Positions 7,653-16,627 of a DNA stretch of 64,000 nt are shown here, one piece after another. The DNA is taken from positions 3,100,001-3,164,000 of the forward strand of contig OZ253669.1 of the NCBI GenBank assembly GCA_965263375.1, given 5' to 3'. Below the pieces are notes generated by a model. It searched no databases. It saw nothing but the letters and a program-made list of their open reading frames with translations, and had not been told where the DNA came from. This stretch comes from JAJFFW01 sp965263375. GTDB lineage: Bacteria > Pseudomonadota > Alphaproteobacteria > Caulobacterales > Parvularculaceae. A program made the position numbers and the translations under genes. Position 1 is the first letter of the stretch. Every line of letters begins with the position of its first letter.

Positions 7653-7757
7653 CTGCGTCCCGCACTATTTAGCATAAATATGCTAAACTTAAATTGCGAT
7701 CATGATTCTATGATGGTTTATTGACATTCAACATTTATTGCCTATCTTTCGCTTATT

Positions 7758-7779
7758 CCCCGCCTGGGGGTCTTTTTTT
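7758..7779 (+). terminator. Weak intrinsic terminator after the NadQ-like gene
   Basis: A CCCC–GCCT–GGGG hairpin is followed by TCTTTTTTT. The stem is short but GC-only and the U-run is good. It lies 105 bp after the regulator's stop and just upstream of the operator pair, so it would separate the regulator from the nad transcript. Confidence 0.5.
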
Positions 7780-7789
7780 AACCACAAAT

Positions 7790-7806
7790 ATGCTCTAAAT
7801 GAGTAT
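7790..7806. promoter_or_regulatory. Candidate NadQ operator 1
   Basis: An imperfect dyad ATGCTC-N5-GAGTAT with one mismatch. It shares its left arm and N5 spacing with a perfect dyad 24 bp downstream. A TATTAT -10-like hexamer (7804–7809) overlaps the right arm, so binding would block polymerase. Assignment to NadQ rests on position before nadA and on the adjacent regulator gene. Confidence 0.6.
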
Positions 7807-7813
7807 TATAGAA

Positions 7814-7830
7814 ATGCTCGAAATGAGCAT
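7814..7830. promoter_or_regulatory. Candidate NadQ operator 2
   Basis: A perfect dyad ATGCTC-GAAAT-GAGCAT, 24 bp centre to centre from operator 1, which suits two dimers on nearly the same DNA face. It is 143 bp upstream of the nadA start. Confidence 0.65.
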
Positions 7831-7859
7831 TAAATATGCGTCCGGTTCATCCGTCGACT

Positions 7860-7929
7860 TTTGGGGAAAGAGTAACACCCCAAAGACTTTTAAAGGCGGA
7901 ACCATCCCAACACATCGCCCCAGGCGATG
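7860..7929 (+). ncRNA. Hairpin-rich nadA leader
   Basis: Two clear stem-loops lie between the operators and nadA: TTTGGGG/CCCCAAA at 7860–7884 (7 bp, 11-nt loop) and CATCGCC/GGCGATG at 7913–7929 (7 bp, 3-nt loop). The nadA ribosome-binding site (AAAGGGG, 7964–7969) follows 35 bp later. The leader may be a structured regulatory RNA, but it does not look to me like a described NAD riboswitch class and may be plain mRNA structure. Confidence 0.3.
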
Positions 7930-7972
7930 AGACGGGACTGACAGACTGGCCGCAAAACTTTGAAAGGGGTGA

Positions 7973-9085
7973 ATGATGCCCGCATTTGGTAACGAATTAG
8001 ACGCCTTTGAGGGGCTCGATTTAACTTACAACGCCGCGGTCCGTCGCAAGACCGACCATCTTTACGAGCGCGTTTCCAAAGTCATCCCTGAAACAATTTG
8101 GCCCATGCACGCCCCTTACATTGCGGCGATCAACGATCTAAAGGCGGAAAAGAACGCCGTGATCTTGGCGCACAATTATATGACGCCGGAAATCTTTAAC
8201 TGTGTCGGCGATTTTACGGGCGATTCCCTCCAGCTCGCCAAAGAGGCGGCCGCGACGGGCGCAGATATTATCGTACAAGCGGGCGTCCACTTTATGGCGG
8301 AGACATCAAAGATCCTCTCCCCGCAAAAAACGATTTTGATCCCAGATATGAATGCGGGGTGCTCTCTTGCGTCTTCTATTACAGGCGCGGATATTCGCCT
8401 TCTCAAAGAAAAGTACCCAGGCGCCCCCGTTGTCACCTATGTGAACACGACCGCCGATGTTAAAGCCGAAACGGATATCTGCTGCACGTCCTCTAACGCT
8501 GTCGAAGTTGTTGAATACGCGGCGCGCAAGTGGAATTCCGACACGGTTCTTTTGTTGCCAGACCAATATCTAGCAAAGAACGTCGCCGCGATGACGGACG
8601 TGAAAATTGTTACCTGGGCTGGTTCTTGCGAGGTGCACGAACAGTTTACAGCTGAAGACATTCAAGAACTGCGTGAAGGCACGCCCGGCGTTGTCGTTCT
8701 TGCTCACCCTGAATGCCCGCCGGATGTATTAGCGGAAGCCGATTTCGCAGGCTCCACCAGCGGCATGAGCAATTACGTGAAAGATAATCAGCCTCAAAAT
8801 GTTGTGCTGATCACCGAATGCTCAATGTCTGACAATGTTGCGCTGGAAAATCCAAAGGTAAACTTTGTTCGCCCTTGTAATTTATGCCCGCATATGAAGC
8901 GCATTACGCTTCCTGGTATTTTGAATTCACTTGTTAATGGGGAACATGAAGTAACGGTCGACCCGGCCATTGCGGATAAAGCGCGCCAAGCGATTGAGCG
9001 TATGATCGCGTTGCCGCTTAAGCGTCAGTCAATGTATAATCACCAGCACGCGCCAGAAGTCGCGGCGATTGAGGCGCGCCCCTAA
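7973..9085 (+). CDS. nadA: Quinolinate synthase
   Basis: A 370-residue quinolinate synthase A, which condenses iminoaspartate with dihydroxyacetone phosphate using a [4Fe-4S] cluster. The probable cluster ligands are C130 (DMNAGCSLA), C218 (WAGSCEVHE) and C304 (CNLCPHM), all conserved. AHNYM and HPECP are further family signatures. The AAAGGGG ribosome-binding site fits either of two adjacent ATG codons (7973 or 7976). It is the first gene of an operon with nadB and nadC and lies downstream of two candidate NadQ operators. Confidence 0.97.
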   Translation: MMPAFGNELDAFEGLDLTYNAAVRRKTDHLYERVSKVIPETIWPMHAPYIAAINDLKAEKNAVILAHNYMTPEIFNCVGDFTGDSLQLAKEAAATGADIIVQAGVHFMAETSKILSPQKTILIPDMNAGCSLASSITGADIRLLKEKYPGAPVVTYVNTTADVKAETDICCTSSNAVEVVEYAARKWNSDTVLLLPDQYLAKNVAAMTDVKIVTWAGSCEVHEQFTAEDIQELREGTPGVVVLAHPECPPDVLAEADFAGSTSGMSNYVKDNQPQNVVLITECSMSDNVALENPKVNFVRPCNLCPHMKRITLPGILNSLVNGEHEVTVDPAIADKARQAIERMIALPLKRQSMYNHQHAPEVAAIEARP

Positions 9086-9121
9086 ACGGGCCGCCAGCCG
9101 CGCAAGGTCCATGGGCCGCTA

Positions 9122-9295
9122 ATGAAGCATTTACTTGTCCTTTGCGCTTTTTGGGCGGCCCTAGTGGTCTTGGGACGCCTTGCGGATCTTGCTTGGCGCG
9201 ATATCGCCACCATTATTGCCCTCGGCGTATTTCTTGGCGTCATCACGAAAGTATTTCGCGACCTTCAAAATAAACAGGTTGACGAGGATGACTAA
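9122..9295 (+). CDS. 57-aa membrane micro-protein inside the nad operon
   Basis: An ATG-started frame of 57 codons fills the gap between nadA and nadB. It begins MKHLLVLCAFWAALVVLG, giving one hydrophobic helix, and has a second helix around ATIIALGVFLGVIT before a charged tail ending VDEDD. Its stop overlaps the nadB start in the arrangement ATGACTAA, a sign of translational coupling and of real coding. I know no family for it. In typical nadABC operons these genes adjoin directly, so this is an addition; a link to NAD metabolism or to membrane association of NadB is speculation. Confidence 0.65.
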   Translation: MKHLLVLCAFWAALVVLGRLADLAWRDIATIIALGVFLGVITKVFRDLQNKQVDEDD

Positions 9296-10922
9296 CACGC
9301 CTGGTAAAACTGTTCCCGCCACAAAAAATGGAATAACCACGTTCAACAAAGACTTCACACCTTATAAAGAGATTGTCATCGTCGGCGCTGGCGTCGCGGG
9401 CCTTTTGACAGCATTAAAACTCGCGCCCCGCCGTGTCACGGTTCTAACAGCGCGCCCGCTCGGCCGCGGCGGCGCAAGCCTTTGGGCGCAAGGGGGCATC
9501 GCCGCAGCGGTTGGCCCTGATGACAGCGCAACACTCCATTTTGAAGATACACTCAACGCTGGCGCGGGGCTGGTGGATGTTGAGGCGACGCGGGTCCTAA
9601 CCGAAGAAGGTCCCGCACGAATTGAAGACCTCGCCAGTTTTGGCGCCCCCTTTGATCGCAATACGGACGGAACTTACAAGCTAGGGCGCGAAGCCGCCCA
9701 CCGGCGGGACCGAATAATCCATGCGACCGGCGATCAAGCAGGGGCGGCGATTATGGCCGCTCTCATTGAAAAAGCGACCGCCGCAGATCATATCGAAATC
9801 CTAGAGCGGATCATCGTTGAAGATCTAATCGTGACGGATGGCGCTGTTACAGGGCTCTTGGTGTATGATGTCGCTAGAGAAGAACGCACGATCATGCCAG
9901 CGGGTCAAACTGTCCTGGCCACTGGCGGTGCGGGCGGCCTATATAGCGTGACCACAAACCCGTTACGCGCGCAGGGCCACGGACTTGCCTTCGCCGCCCG
10001 CGCTGGCGCGATTATTCGTGATGCGGAGTTTGTGCAGTTTCACCCAACCGCCATAGACATTGGGGTTGACCCTGCGCCACTCGCCACAGAAGCCCTGCGC
10101 GGTGTCGGCGCAACATTGATCGATAAAGACGGCCGCGCATTTATGGGCGACTACCACAAAGATAAAGACCTTGCCCCCCGCGATATTGTCGCCCGCGCAG
10201 TCGAAGCGGAAATCAAAGCCGGTCGCGACGCATATTTAGACGCAACAAAAGCGGTCGGCGCAGCTTTCCCGGAAAGCTTTCCAACCGTATACGGCGCTTG
10301 CGCACAAGCGGGGCTTGATCCGCGAACGACGCCTATGCCAGTCGCCCCCGCCGCCCATTATCATATGGGCGGGGTAAAGACAGACCTTGATGGCCGCACA
10401 TCTGTCGCAGGACTTTGGGCGGTTGGCGAGCTTGCTTCATCTGGCGTTCACGGTGCTAATCGCCTGGCCTCAAACTCCCTTTTAGAAGCGGTCGTGTTCG
10501 GCGCGCGGGCGGCTGACGCGTTGCGTGACATGGCTATCACGCCCGGTAAAAAGCTTTGCGCGCCGCAAGACCGCCTCAATATTCCGGCAAAACCGGCGCC
10601 GCCCGCAGTCATGAGCGTTTTACGCAAAGCCATGTCGCAGGGCTGCGCTTTGCTTCGGTCCGCACAAAGCCTGTGCGCCGTAAAAGAGACCATCACCAAC
10701 CTTCACAAACGCTCTGATATGACAAGCGGCCTTAAAAGCGCCCTCGTCACAGCCTCGCTGATTGTCGATGGCGCCATCGCGCGTGAAGAAAGCCGCGGCG
10801 CCCATCATCGTACTGATTTTCCAGATAAAGCTGATAAAGCGCGCCACAGCGAGCTTAAGGCGGACAGTCCATTTTCGCCCCCCACCCCCGCATTAGAAGC
10901 ATTAGAAAAGGCGCCGATATGA
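9288..10922 (+). CDS. nadB: L-aspartate oxidase
   Basis: A 544-residue FAD-dependent L-aspartate oxidase, producing iminoaspartate for NadA. The N-terminal FAD site is IVIVGAGVAGLLTALKL; SLWAQGGIAAAVG, EFVQFHPTA and the active-site region HGANRLASNSLLEAVVFG are conserved, and a helical C-terminal domain follows. The start at 9288 gives an 8-nt overlap with the micro-protein gene; a longer frame from 9180 would read through that gene and lacks family sequence. The first ~25 residues before the FAD motif are an unconserved extension. The stop overlaps nadC by 4 nt. Confidence 0.95.
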   Translation: MTNTPGKTVPATKNGITTFNKDFTPYKEIVIVGAGVAGLLTALKLAPRRVTVLTARPLGRGGASLWAQGGIAAAVGPDDSATLHFEDTLNAGAGLVDVEATRVLTEEGPARIEDLASFGAPFDRNTDGTYKLGREAAHRRDRIIHATGDQAGAAIMAALIEKATAADHIEILERIIVEDLIVTDGAVTGLLVYDVAREERTIMPAGQTVLATGGAGGLYSVTTNPLRAQGHGLAFAARAGAIIRDAEFVQFHPTAIDIGVDPAPLATEALRGVGATLIDKDGRAFMGDYHKDKDLAPRDIVARAVEAEIKAGRDAYLDATKAVGAAFPESFPTVYGACAQAGLDPRTTPMPVAPAAHYHMGGVKTDLDGRTSVAGLWAVGELASSGVHGANRLASNSLLEAVVFGARAADALRDMAITPGKKLCAPQDRLNIPAKPAPPAVMSVLRKAMSQGCALLRSAQSLCAVKETITNLHKRSDMTSGLKSALVTASLIVDGAIAREESRGAHHRTDFPDKADKARHSELKADSPFSPPTPALEALEKAPI

Positions 10923-11767
10923 CCCTCTTTCCTTTACCCGCTTTTATGGTCGAAGACGCCGTAAAGCGGGCCTTTGAAGAAGATCTGGGCGCCGCTGGCG
11001 ATATCACAACACTAGCTTGCATTCCTGAAAACGCGGAGATCAACGCAGTGATCGCCGCACGCAAACCAGGCGCAATCGCTGGCGCAATCGCCGCCGAGAC
11101 GGCATTTAGCCTTGTTGATCCAGCAATCAGCGTCAAGATCGAAAATGGGGACAGCGCACGCGTTGTCCCAAAAGATGTCGTCATGCGACTTTGCGGACCG
11201 GCGCGCGCTATTTTGACCGCCGAACGGGTCGCGTTAAACTTTTTAGGGCACTTAAGCGGGGTCGCAACAGCAACCGCCGCATTAGTCGATGCAGTAAAAG
11301 ACACAAACGCCTCAATCGCCTGCACCCGCAAAACGACGCCAGGCCTTCGCGCCTTTGAAAAACATGCCGTTCTTTGCGGCGGCGGCGCAAACCACCGCTT
11401 TGGGCTGAATGACGCAGTCATGATTAAAGACAATCATATTGCCGCAGCTGGCGGCATCACCGCTGCACTAAAGCGCGTCAAAAAAGCTATCGGGCACACG
11501 GTCAAAATAGAAATCGAAGTCGACACAATCGATCAGTTAAAAGAAGTTCTAAGCGAAGGCGCTGATATTATCCTTCTTGATAATATGAGCCTTGATGACC
11601 TTAAGAAAGCTGTCGCGCTCACCCAAAACGCCGCCATTTTAGAAGCATCCGGCAATATTACTGTCGACACCGTAGAGGCTATCGCACAAACAGGCGTTGA
11701 CGTCATCTCATCTGGGTGGATCACTCACTCCGCGCCGACCCTCGATTTAGGGATGGACTTTCTTTAG
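10919..11767 (+). CDS. nadC: Nicotinate-nucleotide pyrophosphorylase (carboxylating)
   Basis: A 282-residue quinolinate phosphoribosyltransferase, converting quinolinate and PRPP to nicotinate mononucleotide with loss of CO2. The sequence shows AERVALNFLGHLSGVATAT, TRKTTPGLRAFEKHAV, GGGANHRFGLNDAVMIKDNHI and the closing VDVISSGWITHSAP, all typical. An ATGA overlap with nadB shows tight coupling. It is the last gene of the operon; no clear terminator follows, only GC-rich hairpins in the next gap. Confidence 0.97.
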   Translation: MTLFPLPAFMVEDAVKRAFEEDLGAAGDITTLACIPENAEINAVIAARKPGAIAGAIAAETAFSLVDPAISVKIENGDSARVVPKDVVMRLCGPARAILTAERVALNFLGHLSGVATATAALVDAVKDTNASIACTRKTTPGLRAFEKHAVLCGGGANHRFGLNDAVMIKDNHIAAAGGITAALKRVKKAIGHTVKIEIEVDTIDQLKEVLSEGADIILLDNMSLDDLKKAVALTQNAAILEASGNITVDTVEAIAQTGVDVISSGWITHSAPTLDLGMDFL

Positions 11768-12134
11768 GCGCGTTTAAAGGCGTGTCATCACGTTCTCCGC
11801 AGGAAGAGTAATTATAGATTTATTTGAGGTTAGAATACACTTCACGCAATAGCCCAACGTATATTCAATGTGGCGCCTTTCGCCACCGAGCCATCATAGC
11901 ATTCGTTACCCACATGCAATTTGTTCGGCATCCCCAAACTATTTTCTGAAAAGAGCCTTTAAACAGGCAACCTCTCCTCGCTCACGAGGAGTGCTGATAA
12001 AGGATTGTGAGGAATATCATACAGTGAGCAAACAATAGTAATAGCCCACCCTTCGCGAACAACAATTCGCGCCCTTTGCAGGATAAGACGCTAGCTATTC
12101 AACGTGAGATCAAAAAGTACTGGATTTTCGCCGT
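11768..12134. other. Intergenic region after nadC with two hairpins
   Basis: No gene is visible between the convergent nadC and the cell-wall hydrolase. Two stem-loops stand out: GTGGCG/CGCCAC at 11870–11886 and CTCCTCG/CGAGGAG with a CTCA loop at 11974–11991. Neither is followed by a U-run on either strand, so they are not classical terminators. Confidence 0.5.
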
Positions 12135-12920
12135 TTACATCGCCCCGGGCGCTGCTGCGTAAGTCCGGCGACTTGGGAACTTATAAAATTTATGAGTCCC
12201 GATGGTCGCCGTTGGGGTTAGGCGTTTCGCCCATGGCGGATCGACATAGTCAGCGTGATAGTGGGTCGCGTTTCGGCTAACCGGCACGCGAAGGCCCGCT
12301 AGGATCGCGCCAGCAAGCTCATCAGATTGTTTCCAGAGGCGTTTATTCAGCCGCGCCTTCATCGATCCATCACATGTAAATGAAAACTGGCAGCCTGTAC
12401 GGCGCTCTGATCCCTGAAACACCACCTCGCAAATACTTTCAGGATAATGGACGCTATCAACACGATTTAGCACCACATCAGCCACAGCAAGCTGACCCAC
12501 GCGAGATTCTGAGCGAGCCTCATAGTAAATCGCCTGCGCCAGACATTTGCGGTCTTCCGCCCTGATCGCCGCGACCTCTAATTGCGTGAAGTCAAAATTG
12601 ACGAAATCTTCTATCTGCTTATTTCCAGATGCAAAACGATCTATTCTCTTTGCAGGTTTTAAGGTCGGTTGGTCCAAAGCTGCACGCACATCAGCGGTTT
12701 CAGCCGCCAAGAAATTAGCAAAGTCCGTAACCAAAGCCGCTTCATTCGCGACCTCAACCTCAACAGCGCGCTCAGCCAAAGCACGGTCGGCAGCAACAGT
12801 TGCGCTAATAGCCATGGCGAACGTGCACATCACTAAGCCAGCCGCCGCCAAGAGGCCACGTGCTTCCCAGTTGACGCGCTCATAGCTTTGCGTCGCATTT
12901 GTCATTCGATGTAAGCCCAT
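12135..12920 (-). CDS. SleB-type cell wall hydrolase
   Basis: A 261-residue protein with an N-terminal membrane anchor or signal helix (about residues 21–43, LLAAAGLVMCTFAMAISATVA), a variable linker and a C-terminal Hydrolase_2/SleB domain. The domain starts at CLAQAIYYEARSESRVGQLAVADVVLNRV, whose Glu is the probable catalytic residue, and includes GCQFSFTCDG and NATHYHADYV. It acts on periplasmic peptidoglycan. GGGAAG eight bases upstream supports the start at 12920; MTNATQ at 12905 is an alternative. A CtrA-type site lies 130 bp upstream, which would fit cell-cycle control. Confidence 0.9.
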   Translation of the reverse strand: MGLHRMTNATQSYERVNWEARGLLAAAGLVMCTFAMAISATVAADRALAERAVEVEVANEAALVTDFANFLAAETADVRAALDQPTLKPAKRIDRFASGNKQIEDFVNFDFTQLEVAAIRAEDRKCLAQAIYYEARSESRVGQLAVADVVLNRVDSVHYPESICEVVFQGSERRTGCQFSFTCDGSMKARLNKRLWKQSDELAGAILAGLRVPVSRNATHYHADYVDPPWAKRLTPTATIGTHKFYKFPSRRTYAAAPGAM

Positions 12921-13049
12921 ACAAACGTCTTCCCACCAAACTCAATCAAACCAACCACCCAAAGGCGGGTCGGCCCACATGATCAGCCCCTTATCAGGCT
13001 GGCTTAGCCGCAAACAACAAAAAGGCGATAAACGTCTTAAAAACTGACA

Positions 13050-13064
13050 TTAATCGCCGCTTAA
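13050..13064. promoter_or_regulatory. CtrA-type site upstream of the cell-wall hydrolase
   Basis: TTAA-TCGCCGC-TTAA matches the TTAA-N7-TTAA consensus of the alphaproteobacterial cell-cycle regulator CtrA. It is 130 bp before the start of the SleB-type hydrolase. Such a site arises by chance about once per 65 kb of even composition, so its intergenic position is what makes it notable. Confidence 0.45.
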
Positions 13065-13445
13065 TTTTCGCCGGCTCAGTAACGATTAAGCGCAAAATCC
13101 TTACCAGAAGGTAACAAATTTTCTCCACTCAACCCAGACTGCATTCCACCAAGAAGGCATGCCGCAACTGGCATAGGACCTTTTCGAAATCGAAATGCAT
13201 CCCAACCCACGCTATATGGCGTCTGACGCCATGAATCGCAAATAAAACTTACGGTCTTTGAGACTCTGTTAAGTTTGTTGGTTAAAACCCTAATACGCTG
13301 TAAATTTTAGATTTTTTGCGACTTAAGGGTATTACCTAAGCCCCTTGCGTCACTTTTTCCACATCAATTGGGCAAAAATAACAATTGTCGCACACGCCAA
13401 ATCGCCAATCCGCTGAGGCAAGGTATGGCTAAATTATTCAACAAG

Positions 13446-13499
13446 AAAAAAAATAAAAAATATTTTTCTTTCGCCACTTGCCTCATTAAGGAACGAAAG
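13446..13499 (-). terminator. Candidate terminator downstream of ppdK
   Basis: Read on the minus strand, CTTTCG and CGAAAG form a 6-bp stem with a 20-nt loop, followed by a very U-rich tail. It is about 140 nt beyond the ppdK stop. The stem is weak, so confidence is limited. Confidence 0.35.
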
Positions 13500-13638
13500 G
13501 GCGTGACACAAATTCATGTGTCGTAAACTGGTTGTATGAAATTCACACACAACAACCTAGGAAACATGGGGCTTTAATAGCTCTCCACATTTCCAAATTG
13601 CCTGTGCGACCACCCCACAAAATCGGATCGGTATGGCC

Positions 13639-16317
13639 TTACTTAGTGTTTAAATGCGCCTGCGCCGCAGCGAGACGCGCAATCGGCGTGCGGTAAGGTG
13701 AGCAAGACACGTAGTCCAAACCAACCTTCTCGACAAACGCGATGGACTGTGGGTCGCCCCCATGCTCACCGCAAACACCCATTTTGATCTCTGAGCGGGT
13801 CGCGCGCCCCTTTTGTGCCGCGATATCCACAAGCACACCAACGCCGAGTGGATCCAGCGTGACGAAAGGATCATTTTCCATCAATCCGTTCTGCAAATAA
13901 ACCGGCAAGAAAGCTGAGGAGTCGTCGCGAGATAGACCAAAGGTCGTTTGGGTGAGGTCATTGGTGCCAAAGGAGAAGAATTCCGCCTCTTCGGCGATCT
14001 CATCCGCCGTAAGCGCAGCGCGCGGCAATTCAATCATCGTTCCGACAAGATAATTAATATCAGCGCCTTGTTCCTTCAAGACGGCCGCTGCTTCCTCATC
14101 GACAAACTTTTTAAGGTGAGCAAGTTCCGCCTTAGACGCAATCAGCGGGATCATAATCTCAGGCTCAACAGTTTCGCCAGAGCTTGCAGCGACATTTATG
14201 GCCGCCTCAATGATCGCCCGCACCTGCATCTGATAGATCTCAGGGTATGAAACACCCAACCGACAACCACGGTGGCCCAGCATTGGATTGAATTCTTGTA
14301 GCTGGTGAGCGCGATCTTTCAACGCCGACGCATCCATGCCCGAGGCTTTGGCCACTTCCTCAATTTCATCATCAGAATGAGGCAAGAACTCATGAAGCGG
14401 CGGATCTAGCAAGCGTACGGTAACCGGCAAGCCCTTCATCACTGTAAAGAGCGCTTCAAAGTCTGAACGCTGCATTGGCAATAGCTTAGCAAGCGCGGCT
14501 TTACGGCCATCCGTGTCGCCGGCAAGAATCATCTCGCGCACGGCAACAATACGGTCAGCTTCAAAGAACATATGCTCCGTTCGGCAAAGGCCAATGCCTT
14601 CTGCGCCAAAACCGCGAGCAACTTTCGCGTCATGAGGTGTTTCAGCATTTGCGCGCACTTTTAAGCGACGCACTTTATCCGCCCAGCCCATAAGCGTTGC
14701 AAAATCACCGGAAAGCTCAGGCTCGATCGTATCAACTTTACCGAAAAAGACTTCACCAGAGGCGCCGTCGACCGTGACGATTTCGCCTTTTTTCACGGCC
14801 CGCCCAGCAACGGTAAACTCATCATCACCTTTAATTTTCAGATCACCAGCGCCGCAGACACAGGGCCGCCCCATCCCGCGGGCGACAACCGCCGCGTGGC
14901 TTGTCATGCCGCCGCGCGCGGTGACGATCGCCGCCGCCGCGTGCATGCCGTGGATATCTTCCGGGCTTGTCTCAACGCGAACCAAGATCACCTTGCGGCC
15001 TTCTTGGGCCAAGCGTTCGGCTTCATCAGAGTTAAAGACAACTTCACCGCTGGCCGCACCAGGAGACGCAGGCAAACCTTTTAGCAACAGGTCACGCGGC
15101 GCATCAGGGTCCAAAGACGGGTGCAATAATTGGTCGAGAGAATGAGGATCAACGCGCATCACAGCTTGTTCTTCCGTTACAAGCCCTTCATTGCACTGAT
15201 CAACAGCTATCTTTAGCGCAGCCTTCGCAGTCCGTTTTCCTGCGCGAGTCTGCAACATCCACAGCTTGCCTTCCTGCACCGTGAACTCAATATCTTGCAT
15301 ATCCGCGTAATGCTTTTCGAGACTATCGAAAATCGCCGTCAATTCAGCAAAGACGGTTGGCATCGCCTCTTCCATGGAGGGTTTTTCTTCCTCCATCGCA
15401 AGGCGAGCGACCTTCGTCAATGTTTGCGGCGTACGGATGCCAGCGACCACATCTTCGCCTTGCGCGTTGATCAAAAACTCACCGTAGTAAGCATTCTCAC
15501 CGGTTGATGGGTCACGGGTGAACGCAACACCTGTTGCAGACGTTTCGCCCATATTGCCAAAGACCATGGCTTGCACGTTAACCGCTGTGCCCCATTCTTC
15601 AGGAATGTTATGAAGGCGGCGATAAACCTCCGCCCGGTCGTTGCGCCAAGAACCAAACACCGCGCCAATCGCGCCCCAAAGCTGTTCTTTAGGGTCTTGC
15701 GGAAACGGCTTACCCAGGGCTTCTTGAACGGCGGCCTTATATTGCTCGATGATCAAACGCCAATCGTCAGCATTAAGATCAGTATCAAGGAATTTGTCGT
15801 GCTCTTCTTTGTAATCTTCTAAGATCGTTTCAAAGGCGTCATGGTCAACCTCCAACACGACGTCAGAATACATCTGGATGAAACGACGATAACTGTCATA
15901 AGCGAAACGCTCATCCCCAGAAAGGGCGGCAAGGCCGGCGACAGTTTCATCATTCAACCCTAGGTTAAGAACTGTATCCATCATACCCGGCATTGACGCC
16001 CGCGCGCCGGAACGTACAGAAACAAGAAGGGGGTTTTTAATATCCCCAAAAGAACGCCCAACAATTGCGCCCACGCCCTCTAGCGCGGCGTCAACCTGTC
16101 CAGCAAGATCAGCGGGGTACTGGCGATCATTGTTATAGTAAGCGGTGCAAAGGTCTGTCGTGATTGTAAAACCAGGCGGCACTGGAAGTCCTAAATTAGA
16201 CATCTCCGCCAAATTGGCGCCCTTACCACCCAGCAAGTTACGCATTGAGGCGTCGCCCTCAGCCTTACCGTCGCCAAATGTATAAACCCACTGATTACCC
16301 GCTGCGTTGCTGGCCAT
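13639..16317 (-). CDS. ppdK: Pyruvate, phosphate dikinase
   Basis: An 892-residue PPDK, reversibly making phosphoenolpyruvate from pyruvate, ATP and phosphate. The N-terminal nucleotide-binding part carries GGKGANLAEMSNLGLPVPPGF, the central swivelling domain has the phosphorylated histidine in GGMTSHAAVVARGMGRPCVCG, and the C-terminal TIM barrel has the catalytic cysteine in KMGVCGEHGGDP. Length and order are complete. It lies on the same strand as glyS, 310 bp downstream of it, an arrangement seen in other alphaproteobacteria. Confidence 0.97.
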   Translation of the reverse strand: MASNAAGNQWVYTFGDGKAEGDASMRNLLGGKGANLAEMSNLGLPVPPGFTITTDLCTAYYNNDRQYPADLAGQVDAALEGVGAIVGRSFGDIKNPLLVSVRSGARASMPGMMDTVLNLGLNDETVAGLAALSGDERFAYDSYRRFIQMYSDVVLEVDHDAFETILEDYKEEHDKFLDTDLNADDWRLIIEQYKAAVQEALGKPFPQDPKEQLWGAIGAVFGSWRNDRAEVYRRLHNIPEEWGTAVNVQAMVFGNMGETSATGVAFTRDPSTGENAYYGEFLINAQGEDVVAGIRTPQTLTKVARLAMEEEKPSMEEAMPTVFAELTAIFDSLEKHYADMQDIEFTVQEGKLWMLQTRAGKRTAKAALKIAVDQCNEGLVTEEQAVMRVDPHSLDQLLHPSLDPDAPRDLLLKGLPASPGAASGEVVFNSDEAERLAQEGRKVILVRVETSPEDIHGMHAAAAIVTARGGMTSHAAVVARGMGRPCVCGAGDLKIKGDDEFTVAGRAVKKGEIVTVDGASGEVFFGKVDTIEPELSGDFATLMGWADKVRRLKVRANAETPHDAKVARGFGAEGIGLCRTEHMFFEADRIVAVREMILAGDTDGRKAALAKLLPMQRSDFEALFTVMKGLPVTVRLLDPPLHEFLPHSDDEIEEVAKASGMDASALKDRAHQLQEFNPMLGHRGCRLGVSYPEIYQMQVRAIIEAAINVAASSGETVEPEIMIPLIASKAELAHLKKFVDEEAAAVLKEQGADINYLVGTMIELPRAALTADEIAEEAEFFSFGTNDLTQTTFGLSRDDSSAFLPVYLQNGLMENDPFVTLDPLGVGVLVDIAAQKGRATRSEIKMGVCGEHGGDPQSIAFVEKVGLDYVSCSPYRTPIARLAAAQAHLNTK

Positions 16318-16627
16318 TGAATCTATCCCGTCCTACTACTAACGCACGTTGTGCGTCTTTGATGTCGCGTGTGCGCCGCGCATCGGTCAATGAAACCACC
16401 GATCTGATCAGTTCCACAAGCACGAGGCGCATCGGCCGCAAATAAAAATGGCTTAAGCTACGAACGAGCTGAGGCCAAGTCCCTTATCACCTGATCAGAC
16501 AACACACCGCACTTTTCGCGCGTCATTAATATGAATGCTCGCTAAAATCGTCGCCGCCCACTCATGTGATAGCAAGAATACTGCAAGTTTCGTGCAACGC
16601 TCCTCGTCTCAAATCAACGCGGACCGC
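16318..16627. other. Intergenic region between glyS and ppdK
   Basis: About 310 bp without a gene; presumably the ppdK promoter region. A small CGCAC/GTGCG hairpin sits near 16343–16355. On the minus strand TTGCAC-N17-TGCTAT is a poor promoter candidate. Confidence 0.4.

Larger units (their letters stand above)
12921..13638. other. 718-bp non-coding region upstream of the cell-wall hydrolase
   Basis: No credible gene. It contains a CtrA-type site (13050–13064), a candidate ppdK terminator (13446–13499) and a GACACA/TGTGTC hairpin at 13505–13522. The 13440–13470 part is strongly A/T-rich. Confidence 0.5.

Noticed and set aside
7669..7686. Perfect TTAGCAT/ATGCTAA dyad after the NadQ-like gene, as a third NadQ operator.
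   Set aside because: The arms have the opposite orientation (AGCAT first) and 4-nt spacing, unlike the ATGCTC-N5-GAGCAT sites.
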